In this document: positions 25,081-32,594 of the stretch, piece after piece
How positions within the stretch are numbered: the stretch's first letter is position 1
How the letters are laid out: every line of letters begins with the position of its first letter
Source of the DNA: Marivita sp.
GTDB lineage: Bacteria > Pseudomonadota > Alphaproteobacteria > Rhodobacterales > Rhodobacteraceae
Direction of reading: 5' to 3'
NCBI RefSeq assembly: GCF_020055675.1
Contig: NZ_JAIPUS010000005.1
Coordinates: 62,001 to 126,000 of the forward strand
Length of the DNA stretch: 64,000 nt
Made by a program: the position numbers and the translations under genes
Notes under the pieces: model-generated
What the model was told of the DNA's origin: nothing
Database searches by the model: none
The model's input: the letters and a program-made list of their open reading frames with translations, nothing else

Positions 25081-27198
25081 TCAGAAAAACGACTTGAATG
25101 GAATATACCGGACCGGGTCCCCAGGGCGCACATGCAGGGCTTCATCGGGCAATTCGACAAGCCCCTCAGCCCAGGACAGCCCGCTGATCCGGCCGGATCC
25201 TTCGGATTTGAACGCCTCGACCTGCCCGTCCCTGATCCGCGCGCGCAGGTATTCGCGCCGCCCCGGTTTCTTGCGCTTTTCGAAACCTGCCGGAACGCGA
25301 AACCCCTGCGGGTCCTGCCAGCCGGCCCCCGCCAGAAGACCCATCGCCGGGCGCGCAAAGATCAGCGTGCAGACCAGCGCCGCAACCGGGTTTCCAGGCA
25401 ACCCGAATACCGGCTTGCCCTGCCAGAGGCCCAGCGCAAGTGGCCGCCCCGGTTTCAGCGCGATGCGCCATTCCTGCATCGCGCCGCTGTCGCGCAAAAG
25501 CGCCGAGACATGATCTTCGTCGCCGGCCGAGGCGCCGCCAGAGGTCAGGATCACATCCGCGTCCAGCGCGGCCGCATCCAACGCGCCGCGCACCGCCGCG
25601 CGATCGTCAGGCACACGGCCCCGATCGCGTGGTTCGAACCCGAAGCCCGCACAAAGGCTCAGCAACATCGGCCGATTGGCATCAAATATCTCACCTTCGG
25701 CCGCAGTCGTCCCGGGCTCCACGATTTCATCCCCAGTGGACAGGACTGCCACACGCAATCTCGCGCGCACGGGCACGTCGCCAATCCCTACGGCCGCCGC
25801 GAGGGCGAGATCAGCAGGCGTCAGAACGCGCCCAGCGCCCAGCGCCATATCGCCCCTGATCAGGTCCTCTCCGGCCTTTCGCGTGTTCGCGCCGCGCTTC
25901 AACGGCCCGTGAAACGCCACCTGCCCCGGGCCGGTCCGCACGTCTTCGTCGAGAACCACGGTATCCACGCCAACCGGCAGATCGGCCCCCGTCAGCACCC
26001 TTATCGCGTGGCCCGGCGGCACCGGCGCCGCGTAGGGTGTCCCGGCCGCGGCGCGCCCTTCGACCAACGGCAAAACCTGCGGTCCATCACCAATGCCTGC
26101 CCCGGCAAAGCCATAGCCGTCCACCGCCGTGTTCGGGTGCGGCGGGTTCGACCGCTTAGCCATCATATCCCGCGCCAACACCCGCCCAGCCGCCTGCATG
26201 AGCGGCACCTGTTCGACGCCGACAACAGGGGTCAGCCGGTCGCGCAACATGGCGAGCGCGTCGTCCACCGGGGTCCAGTCGACCCCGGCGGGAAGGGCGA
26301 AGCAATCGTTGCGCAGAGGCGGTGGCCTCAGTTCATCCGCCCCGCGCGCGGCGGCGACAAGCTCTGCCTCGTGACCCGCACCAAGGATCCAAGCCTCTTC
26401 CATCGCCTCGGGTCCGAAATTTGACAGCAACGCATCAAGGCGTGCGGCACCGATCCGGTCGAGCGCACCGGCAAGCCGCGTCACCTGCACCCGGTCTCTT
26501 ATTACGTCATCATCAACCTCCTTCACCGCAGCCTCGATCAGGCCCGGCCAGACCTCTGCGAAAACGGTCTGCGCTTGCGCTGTGTCCTCAAACGGCCAGA
26601 CGGCGACCCCCTCACGTCGCCGCAACCGGGCAAGCATGGGCAGGCCCATCAGCGATTGGCTTCCCACGGTTGGATTAAAGAACAGTTGAAAACAGGAAGA
26701 CGATGCCTTGGCCGCCCGATCACACCTTCGCCGCTCGGCCACTTGATCAAAGCGGATCCCGGCCTTGCGATAGGGCAGATCGGGCCAGCCGGTCTCGGAC
26801 GGCTTTCCCCAGAATGGCCCCGGACCATCGAACAGTCGGTTGAGTGTCTCGGCCACGTCGAAGCGGTTGTTCTTCCCCTCTTTGTTGTCCGTGATCCGTG
26901 CCTCAAGCCAGTCCCAGAACAACAGCGGATCGTTTGATCCGGTGACCCGGCCGACGAAACCGCTTGGATATCCAAACGGGAAATCGAAGCCGATCAGGAC
27001 ACGCCGACCGGCCTGTGCCTCGCTGTCGATAAACGCCTCCAGCCAGGCCTCTGCCTCGGTTCGCGCGCGGCAATAAACCGGCTCCTGCGCCACGCCGCCG
27101 GTCACGACACCGAACCAGATCGCGTCTCGCGAGGGCCGTTTCGGCGCCCGCTTGCCCGCCGACCAATCGACAATCGCAATCGTGTCGAAGCCGGTCAA
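25081..27198 (-). CDS. DUF429-like domain fused to molybdopterin molybdotransferase MoeA
   Basis: A 705-residue two-part protein. Residues about 1-290 form an RNase H-like DUF429-type domain (IAIVDWSAGK, IGFDFPFGYPSGF, AVWPFED); its role is unknown. Residues about 305-705 are MoeA, which inserts molybdate into adenylylated molybdopterin: NTAVDGYGFAG, AIRVLTGADLP, VLSTGDEIVEPG, TSGGASAGDEDHV and FGLPGNPVAA. Normal MoeA is about 400 residues. The start is TTG in a TTGA overlap with the mobB stop, with GAGGTG upstream; no ATG is close. Last gene of the operon fdhD-mobA-mobB-moeA. The continuous frame across both domains shows a true fusion. Confidence 0.9.
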   Translation of the reverse strand: MTGFDTIAIVDWSAGKRAPKRPSRDAIWFGVVTGGVAQEPVYCRARTEAEAWLEAFIDSEAQAGRRVLIGFDFPFGYPSGFVGRVTGSNDPLLFWDWLEARITDNKEGKNNRFDVAETLNRLFDGPGPFWGKPSETGWPDLPYRKAGIRFDQVAERRRCDRAAKASSSCFQLFFNPTVGSQSLMGLPMLARLRRREGVAVWPFEDTAQAQTVFAEVWPGLIEAAVKEVDDDVIRDRVQVTRLAGALDRIGAARLDALLSNFGPEAMEEAWILGAGHEAELVAAARGADELRPPPLRNDCFALPAGVDWTPVDDALAMLRDRLTPVVGVEQVPLMQAAGRVLARDMMAKRSNPPHPNTAVDGYGFAGAGIGDGPQVLPLVEGRAAAGTPYAAPVPPGHAIRVLTGADLPVGVDTVVLDEDVRTGPGQVAFHGPLKRGANTRKAGEDLIRGDMALGAGRVLTPADLALAAAVGIGDVPVRARLRVAVLSTGDEIVEPGTTAAEGEIFDANRPMLLSLCAGFGFEPRDRGRVPDDRAAVRGALDAAALDADVILTSGGASAGDEDHVSALLRDSGAMQEWRIALKPGRPLALGLWQGKPVFGLPGNPVAALVCTLIFARPAMGLLAGAGWQDPQGFRVPAGFEKRKKPGRREYLRARIRDGQVEAFKSEGSGRISGLSWAEGLVELPDEALHVRPGDPVRYIPFKSFF

Positions 27199-27686
27199 AG
27201 CCCCACCTCGGCCAAGATGAAATCCGCAATCCCTGCCGTGTTGTTCAGATCGAACACCGGACGATCCAGATCGAGCGCGATATCGCTCGCCACGGCGCGG
27301 ATCGTCGGATCACAGGGCGCGATCAAGGCATGTCCCGTCTCGGCACGATGTGCCTCGACCTTGGGATGCCGGTCGCGCTTGTAGCCTTCCACCAGCACCA
27401 GGTCGACCGGCGCCAGTTTGGCCAGCAGCGCGTCCAGCGTCGGTTCCTCTGCGTCGCGCACTTCGTGCATCAGGGCAAAGCGCTTGCGCGAAGCCAGCAG
27501 CACTTCGGACGCGCCTGCGACGCGGTGGCGGTGGCTGTCCTTGCCGGGGTGGTCCACATCAAAACTGTGATGCGCGTGTTTGACCGTCGAGACGCTCAAC
27601 CCGCGTGCCGTGATGTCGGCCACCAGCCGCTCCATCAGCCCTGTCTTGCCCGCGTTCTTCCAGCCGGTGACCCCGTAAAGCCTCAT
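27195..27686 (-). CDS. mobB: molybdopterin-guanine dinucleotide biosynthesis protein MobB
   Basis: A 163-residue P-loop GTP-binding protein that assists MobA in making the bis-MGD cofactor. Walker A is GWKNAGKTGLMERLV at the N-terminus, followed by the conserved VSTVKHAHHSFDVDHPGKDS and LVLVEGYKRDRHPKVEAHR. Length is normal. The ATG overlaps the mobA stop (ATGA) and its own stop overlaps the TTG of the moeA fusion, so the whole set is translated as a coupled unit. Confidence 0.95.
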   Translation of the reverse strand: MRLYGVTGWKNAGKTGLMERLVADITARGLSVSTVKHAHHSFDVDHPGKDSHRHRVAGASEVLLASRKRFALMHEVRDAEEPTLDALLAKLAPVDLVLVEGYKRDRHPKVEAHRAETGHALIAPCDPTIRAVASDIALDLDRPVFDLNNTAGIADFILAEVGL

Positions 27687-28315
27687 GCCATCGCCTTTGC
27701 CGCTTCGAGATCTTCCGGCGTATTCACGTTGAAGAACGGATCACACGTGTCAGTGAGGAACACCGCCTCGCGGCCACCGTGTTTTTCTGTCCAGACCACG
27801 ACTTTCTTGATTCCCTCCTCCAGCGCCGCGCGCAGATCGGTCCGCAGGGCGACGGGCCAGAGACCGAATGTCGGGTGCCGGATCAGGCCGGACCTGCTCA
27901 TCGACTTGGTGCGTTCGGCGCCCCGTGGTGTCGCCGCAAGAACCAGCGGTTGCGCCATGCCCTCGGCCGTTTCCTCCAGATGCGCCACCAGCGTTCTGGG
28001 AAAAAACGGTGTGTCCGCTGCCACGGTAACAATGTTATCAGCGCCTTGCGTCGCCGCCCAGTCAAGCCCGGCCAGCACTCCCGCCAACGGCCCCGGTCTG
28101 CCGGCAATGCTGTCGGGCACCACTGGCAGCCCGAACATGGCAAAGCGTTCCGGATCACCATTGGCGTTGAGCGCCATCGCGCCCACCTGCGGCTGCAAGC
28201 GGTCGATGACCTGCTGTAACAGCGTCTGACCGCCGATCTCGAGCAACGCCTTGTCGCCGCCGCCCATCCGGCTCGCACGCCCACCGGCAAGGATCACCCC
28301 CAGAGACCGGGTCAT
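27683..28315 (-). CDS. mobA: molybdenum cofactor guanylyltransferase MobA
   Basis: A 210-residue nucleotidyltransferase that joins GMP to molybdopterin to give the MGD form required by the DMSO-reductase family, including formate dehydrogenases. The GTP-binding signature is GVILAGGRASRMGGGDKALL at residues 6-25; RPGPLAGVLAGLDW and VAADTPFFP are further conserved motifs. It overlaps fdhD upstream and mobB downstream by 4 bases each, so the operon order is functional: FDH sulfur insertion, then cofactor guanylation. Confidence 0.95.
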   Translation of the reverse strand: MTRSLGVILAGGRASRMGGGDKALLEIGGQTLLQQVIDRLQPQVGAMALNANGDPERFAMFGLPVVPDSIAGRPGPLAGVLAGLDWAATQGADNIVTVAADTPFFPRTLVAHLEETAEGMAQPLVLAATPRGAERTKSMSRSGLIRHPTFGLWPVALRTDLRAALEEGIKKVVVWTEKHGGREAVFLTDTCDPFFNVNTPEDLEAAKAMA

Positions 28316-29190
28316 TCGGCGCTCTTTCTGCGGGACTTGCGGCTCTCGTCGGGCACCGTATCCGGGTCGATGTCGCGCACAAGACGATCCTCACCAGCCA
28401 GGCAGACGAACCGCTTGCCCCGCATCCGCCCGATACAGGTCAGCCCGACCTGCCGCGCGATCTCGACCCCCCAGGCGGTGAACCCTGAGCGCGAGGCGAG
28501 CACCGGAATGCCCATCAGCGCCGTCTTGATCACCATCTCGGAGGTCAGCCGGCCGGTGGTGTAGAGGATCTTGTCCTGCGGGCTGATGCCCTCGCGAAAC
28601 ATCCAACCCGCGATCTTGTCGACCGCGTTGTGACGCCCGACATCCTCCATGTAGACCAAGGGCCGATCCTGCTCACAGAGCACCGTACCGTGGATCGCCC
28701 CCGCTTCGAGGTAAAGCGACGGTGTCCTGTTGATCTTGTGTGCAAGCGCATAGAGCCAGGAGGTGCGCAGTTCGGCCTGCGGCAGCACGACATTCTCCAG
28801 GCCCTCCATCATGTCGCCGAAGACGGTTCCAACAGCACAACCGCTGGTGCGGGTTTTCTTGCGGACCTTGTCCTCATAGCTCGTCTGGCGGTCTGTCCGC
28901 ACCACGACGACCTCCAGATCGTCGTCGTAATCGACCTGCGAGACAACATCATCGGCCAGGAGCATCCCCTGATTGCGCAGGAACCCCACGGCAAGGTATT
29001 CCGGGTAATCACCGATCGTCATCGCGGTGACGATTTCCTGGCTGTTGAGATAGATCGTCAGGGGACGCTCCTCGACCACGCTGATCTCGGTCTCGGCCCC
29101 CATGTGATCGGACCCCACGACACGGCGCGTCAGCCGGGACGCACCCGGATCGGGGGCTATTAGATAGTCGCGCAGCGCATCGTCAGGCAT
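28312..29190 (-). CDS. fdhD: formate dehydrogenase accessory sulfurtransferase FdhD
   Basis: A 292-residue protein that transfers sulfur to the Mo/W of formate dehydrogenase. The family core is present: ERPLTIYLNSQEIVTAM, TSGCAVGTVFGD, YMEDVGRHNAVDKIAGW and LYTTGRLTSEMVIK. The cysteine region has one Cys (TSGC); the second Cys of the E. coli CxxC is Gly here, as it probably is in related alphaproteobacterial proteins. I chose the ATG at MPDDALRD (GAAAG 9 bases upstream); the ATG three codons earlier lies too close to that sequence. First gene of the Moco operon and divergent from azlC. No formate dehydrogenase genes are in the window. Confidence 0.93.
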   Translation of the reverse strand: MPDDALRDYLIAPDPGASRLTRRVVGSDHMGAETEISVVEERPLTIYLNSQEIVTAMTIGDYPEYLAVGFLRNQGMLLADDVVSQVDYDDDLEVVVVRTDRQTSYEDKVRKKTRTSGCAVGTVFGDMMEGLENVVLPQAELRTSWLYALAHKINRTPSLYLEAGAIHGTVLCEQDRPLVYMEDVGRHNAVDKIAGWMFREGISPQDKILYTTGRLTSEMVIKTALMGIPVLASRSGFTAWGVEIARQVGLTCIGRMRGKRFVCLAGEDRLVRDIDPDTVPDESRKSRRKSAE

Positions 29191-29252
29191 TGATTGCATC
29201 TTTCTTCGTCCAAGGCTACGCCGGCTCTGTTCAAAACAGACGAGGCACAGTG

Positions 29253-29960
29253 ATGGCGGCAGGATCCGCAATGTCAAGCTACTGGCGCGGTCTTCGTGAC
29301 GGGGCCCCGTTCCTCCTCGTCATCATCCCGTTTTCCATGCTATTCGGCGTTCTTGCAAACGAAGCCGGGCTACCGCTGCACGAAACACTGGGATTTTCGG
29401 TGGTCGTCATCGCCGGGGCGGCACAGTTCACCGCGCTTCAGCTTCTGAACGAGAACGCCCCGACCCTTGTGGTGATTGCTTCGGCGCTGGCGGTGAACCT
29501 CCGCATGGCGATGTATTCGGCCTCGATCACGCCGCACTTGGGGCGATTGCCGCTGTGGAAACGCGGGATCGTGGCGTATTTCCTTGTCGATCAAACCTAT
29601 GCGCAAGCGGTCCTCGATTACGAAAAGACCCCGAACCAAACAACCATCGAGAAATTCGCCTATTTCATGGGTGTCATGAGCCCGATCTGCCCGCCCTGGT
29701 ACGTCTTCACCGTTGTTGGTGCGCTGGTGGGTGAAACCATTCCCGAAAATCTTGGCCTGGATTTCGCGCTGCCCATTGCGTTTCTGGCGATGGTCGGCCC
29801 GATGATGCGCACCCCGGCGCACCGGATCGCGGCGCTGGTCGCGGTGATCCTCGCGCTGGCTTTTGCGTGGCTGCCCTTCAACACGGGCCTCCTTGTGGCC
29901 GGGCTGGGCGGCATGATCGCAGGCGCACAGGCAGAAATTCGGCTGGGGAGCGCATCATGA
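29253..29960 (+). CDS. azlC: AzlC-family branched-chain amino acid exporter, large subunit
   Basis: A 235-residue inner-membrane protein with about five or six helices. The conserved first repeat is DGAPFLLVIIPFSMLFGVLA, then VVIAGAAQFTALQLL and NLRMAMYSASITPHLG; YFLVDQTYAQAV lies mid-protein. It works with the small AzlD subunit as an amino-acid exporter (azaleucine/leucine in Bacillus). GAGG is 7 bases before the ATG at MAAGSAMSS. Its TGA overlaps the azlD ATG. The 62-base gap to divergent fdhD must hold both promoters. Confidence 0.9.
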   Translation: MAAGSAMSSYWRGLRDGAPFLLVIIPFSMLFGVLANEAGLPLHETLGFSVVVIAGAAQFTALQLLNENAPTLVVIASALAVNLRMAMYSASITPHLGRLPLWKRGIVAYFLVDQTYAQAVLDYEKTPNQTTIEKFAYFMGVMSPICPPWYVFTVVGALVGETIPENLGLDFALPIAFLAMVGPMMRTPAHRIAALVAVILALAFAWLPFNTGLLVAGLGGMIAGAQAEIRLGSAS

Positions 29961-30280
29961 GCGGGTCTACCGAAGTCTGGGTCGTCATCGTGGCACTGGG
30001 ACTGGGCAGCTTTGGCCTGCGCTTCGTTTTCCTGGGTCTGGTCGGGGATCGCGCGATGCCCGACTGGTTTTTGCGGCACCTGCGGTACACCGCGGTGGCT
30101 GTGCTGCCAGCCCTTGTTGCGCCGCTCGTGGTCTGGCCCAACGCCACGGATGGCGATCCCGACCCGGCCCGTCTTGCCGCCGCAATAGCGACCGTGTCGG
30201 TCGGGTATCTCACCAAGAACGTGATTGCGGGGATGGGCGTTGGCGCGGCCATCCTGATCGGGCTGACCGCGCTGCTCTGA
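29957..30280 (+). CDS. azlD: AzlD-family small subunit of the branched-chain amino acid exporter
   Basis: A 107-residue membrane protein with four hydrophobic segments. The family pattern is LRFVFLGLVGDRAMPDWFLR followed by LRYTAVAVLPALVAPLVVWP, and a final ATVSVGYLTKNVIAGMGVGA. Its ATG overlaps the azlC stop (ATGA), so the two partner subunits are translated together; the frame is open upstream but that would be internal to azlC. Confidence 0.9.
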   Translation: MSGSTEVWVVIVALGLGSFGLRFVFLGLVGDRAMPDWFLRHLRYTAVAVLPALVAPLVVWPNATDGDPDPARLAAAIATVSVGYLTKNVIAGMGVGAAILIGLTALL

Positions 30281-30286
30281 CCCGGA

Positions 30287-30913
30287 TCAATCGGGGTCGA
30301 TAACCATCTCGAACTTGGCGATGGCAACGGATTTGTCATCGTCGTCATTCTCGGACAACCGGGTCGTGGTCACGCCGGGCAGGTCTTCGACCTGATTCAT
30401 CAGGTTTTTCGGAAACCAGGTCGACCGGATCGATTCGAACCCCGGCAATTGGCGCAAAAGTCCCGATGTGCTGACCGTGCATCGCGCCGATCCCACGCGG
30501 CCGTTGGACATGGCAAGGCTCAGCGCCTGCTCTGCCACTGCCGGTGACACCTCGATCCGCTGGATGACCACGTGATAGGTCTCCCGGGCATGGGCGCGGG
30601 CATAGAAATCAGCGACCGACGGTGTGACACCGTAAAGCACGTCTCCCCGCTCGGGCACCGCGGAAAGGCGCACAGTACCCGCGGGATCAAAGATGACCCG
30701 CTGCGAGCCGTTGATCATCAGGCTGCTATGCGCCCCCGCCTTCGACCGGTTGTTGATCATCGTGTAAAGCGTGATCGCCGGTGGGCCATCGTGCTGATAC
30801 GCCGCGCGCGCCACCGCCTCGGGCGAAGAATCCGGGCCGGAGTCGACACTTGCACCGCAGCCGATCAGACCCAGCAGGGCCAGGCCCGCAAACACACGCA
30901 AGAAAAGGGACAT
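30287..30913 (-). CDS. putative lipoprotein of unknown function
   Basis: A 208-residue secreted protein. MSLFLRVFAGLALLGLIGCG is a lipoprotein signal with lipobox LIGC (modified Cys at 19), so it should be lipid-anchored, probably at the outer membrane. The rest has no motif I can place. The segment ALYT..NNRSKAGAHSSLMINGSQRVIF and the final acidic SENDDDDKSV are its distinctive parts. It looks like the conserved hypothetical lipoprotein that accompanies the aa3 oxidase micro-subunit gene, here 20 bases upstream on the same strand. Function not assigned. Confidence 0.75.
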   Translation of the reverse strand: MSLFLRVFAGLALLGLIGCGASVDSGPDSSPEAVARAAYQHDGPPAITLYTMINNRSKAGAHSSLMINGSQRVIFDPAGTVRLSAVPERGDVLYGVTPSVADFYARAHARETYHVVIQRIEVSPAVAEQALSLAMSNGRVGSARCTVSTSGLLRQLPGFESIRSTWFPKNLMNQVEDLPGVTTTRLSENDDDDKSVAIAKFEMVIDPD

Positions 30914-30933
30914 TTTCAGCCTTGGATCAAGGG

Positions 30934-31068
30934 TTACGCGTTGAAGATCGCGAGGAAGATCAGGATCCCGATTGACACGAGAGCAACCCGTCCCGACCAG
31001 AGGATGAATCCGTCAAACGTCTTCTCCTGCTCCGTTGTGTCCATCGAACCGTGCTTGTGTTCAGCCAT
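30934..31068 (-). CDS. aa3-type cytochrome c oxidase subunit IV micro-protein
   Basis: A 44-residue single-helix protein. The N-terminal MAEHKHGSMDTTEQEKTFDG is the soluble part and FILWSGRVALVSIGILIFLA the transmembrane helix, ending IFNA. This is the length and pattern of the bacterial aa3 oxidase subunit IV (CoxIV-type), a peripheral one-helix subunit found in Rhodobacterales and Paracoccus oxidases. AAGGGA lies 8 bases before the ATG. The main oxidase genes are not in the window, as is usual for this subunit. The upstream intergenic region is unusually long for the window (359 bases). Confidence 0.88.
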   Translation of the reverse strand: MAEHKHGSMDTTEQEKTFDGFILWSGRVALVSIGILIFLAIFNA

Positions 31069-31287
31069 TTGAGACATCCCTTGCAAATGTTTTCCAGTCG
31101 CTACCCGATTTGCCCGACCCTGTCACCCTTGCCAAGCGCGCAGTGTGTCGCGGCCCGGTCGAAAATGCCGCTGCACGTCCAACTGCCCGAGCACGTCGCA
31201 CAAAAAGCCGGGACCGGTTTGCGCACCCAGTGGGAGACTTCACACCAGATTGAAGACAGTCGCGAGACGGCAAATGAGCGCGACACG

Positions 31288-31302
31288 TTAACAACAGGTT
31301 AA
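31288..31302. promoter_or_regulatory. CtrA-type binding site
   Basis: TTAA-CAACAGG-TTAA matches the CtrA full-site pattern exactly. The nearest downstream gene is the oxidase micro-subunit on the minus strand, about 220 bases away, so the target promoter is unclear. Confidence 0.45.
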
Positions 31303-31322
31303 TAGGATCGGAGTGGACCCAT

Positions 31323-31340
31323 TGTTTCGCGCGCGAAACA
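31323..31340. repeat. 18-base perfect palindrome
   Basis: TGTTTCGCGCGCGAAACA is a complete inverted repeat. The TGTTTC...GAAACA arms resemble the ParB site parS (TGTTTCACGTGAAACA), but the centre is CGCGCG-type and the site is two bases longer. It is a probable protein-binding site of unknown specificity, 21 bases from a CtrA-type site. Confidence 0.5.
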
Positions 31341-31427
31341 GTTTGAGCCGGTTCCGCTCTTGGCGAACAAACCATCCGGGGGACGGGGCGAGACGAAAAC
31401 GGGCAGAGCCCAAGGGGTGTTGCTGAT

Positions 31428-32594
31428 CTATTCCCCCGAAGGTTTGGCCAGTGGCACGACTGCGGCTGCCCCCTCGTTGGACAATTCCTCAAAGTCGAAA
31501 TTGTCCAGCCGCCGGGCCCGACGTCCGGCCTTGTCAGCGCTGATCTTGATATCCGCGATATCCTTGGCCGCCTGACCGAAATGTCGGTCCAGGTTCTCCA
31601 CACGGTTGCCCAGCCGGTCCACATCGGCATAGAGCAGTCCCAGTTCCTTGCGGATGGCCCCGGCCTGTTCCTGCATCCGCGCATCCTTGAGAATCGCGCG
31701 CATCGTGTTCAAGGTTGCCATGCAGGTGGTCGGCGACACGATCCAGACCCGCGCCGCGAACCCGTCGCGCACCACTTCGGGAAAATTCGCGTGCAATTCG
31801 GCATAGACTGCCTCGGAGGGCAGGAAAAGCAGCGCCCCGTCAGCGGTTTCACCTTCGATGATGTATTTCTCCGAAATATCCTTGATGTGCTTTCGCAGCG
31901 AAAGCCGTAGCTGCTGCGCCGCACGGTTCAACTGGTCCTGCGTTTCGGCCTTGCGAAGCAGTTCATAGGCTTCCAGGGGAAACTTGCTGTCGATCGCGAT
32001 CGGCCCCGGCGGGTTGGGCAGATGGATCAGGCAATCCGCGCGCTTGCCGTTCGACAACGTCGCTTGCATCGTGAAACTGTCACTCGGCAAAGCCTTGCTG
32101 ACGATATCGGTGAGCTGGATTTCCCCGAACGCCCCGCGCGTCTGCTTGTTCGACAGGATGTCCTGAAGCGACAGCACGTCGCCCGACAGCTTGGTGATAT
32201 TCTCCTGCGCCTTGTCGATGCTCTTGAGCCTTTGCTGCAATTCCCCGAGCGACTGCGCCGTGTTGCGCGCGGAGCCGTGCAGGTTCTCGTTCATCTGGCT
32301 TTGCACCTGCGCAAGCCGCCGCTCCATCAATTGCATCATCGCGGTCTGGCTCTGTGTCTGCGCTTCGGAGACATGGGTCAGCCCGCCCGACAGCCGCTCC
32401 TGTCCGTCGCTGAGGTTCTGCACCCGCTGTCCCACCTGCGCCAACTGGTAAACCAGCGGCTCACTGAGTTTCGCCGCGCGACGGGCCGAGTGCAGCGACA
32501 ACAGGAGCAAGACCAACACCAGCCCACCGAGCGCCAGCGCCAGGAGCGTTACGGGATCGCCGAGATCCAATGTGAGATCACCGATCTGCATCAT
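31428..32594 (-). CDS. rmuC: DNA recombination protein RmuC homologue
   Basis: A 388-residue protein with an N-terminal transmembrane helix (residues 12-32, LLALALGGLVLVLLLLSL). A long coiled coil (about 40-150) and the RmuC nuclease-like domain (about 150-340) follow: KQTRGAFGEIQLTDIVSKAL, IAIDSKFPLEAYE, GALLFLPSEAVYAELH and VSPTTCMATLNTMRAI. RmuC limits rearrangements at inverted repeats and is linked to phage defence in some bacteria. The start is the ATG in an ATGA overlap with the mutL stop. Coupling to mutL, a mismatch-repair gene, fits a genome-stability role. Confidence 0.92.
   Translation of the reverse strand: MMQIGDLTLDLGDPVTLLALALGGLVLVLLLLSLHSARRAAKLSEPLVYQLAQVGQRVQNLSDGQERLSGGLTHVSEAQTQSQTAMMQLMERRLAQVQSQMNENLHGSARNTAQSLGELQQRLKSIDKAQENITKLSGDVLSLQDILSNKQTRGAFGEIQLTDIVSKALPSDSFTMQATLSNGKRADCLIHLPNPPGPIAIDSKFPLEAYELLRKAETQDQLNRAAQQLRLSLRKHIKDISEKYIIEGETADGALLFLPSEAVYAELHANFPEVVRDGFAARVWIVSPTTCMATLNTMRAILKDARMQEQAGAIRKELGLLYADVDRLGNRVENLDRHFGQAAKDIADIKISADKAGRRARRLDNFDFEELSNEGAAAVVPLAKPSGE

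Larger units (their letters stand above)
31069..31427. other. 359-base intergenic region with a palindrome and a CtrA-type site
   Basis: It separates the oxidase micro-subunit gene (start at 31068, minus strand) from the 3' end of rmuC, also minus strand. No convincing gene is present. A GTG-initiated frame at 31101-31286 has no ribosome-binding site or family likeness. The region contains TTAA-N7-TTAA and an 18-base perfect palindrome (listed separately), more regulatory-looking structure than a 44-residue gene would need. Confidence 0.6.

Noticed and set aside
31101-31286. Possible small Cys-containing gene starting at GTG just downstream of the CtrA-type site
   Set aside because: No Shine-Dalgarno, no family resemblance, and codon usage unlike neighbouring genes. 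Left as intergenic.
31323-31340. Palindrome as a ParB parS site
   Set aside because: The arms match but the centre is CGCGCG rather than CACGTG and the site is 18 instead of 16 bases, so I list it only as an unassigned palindrome.
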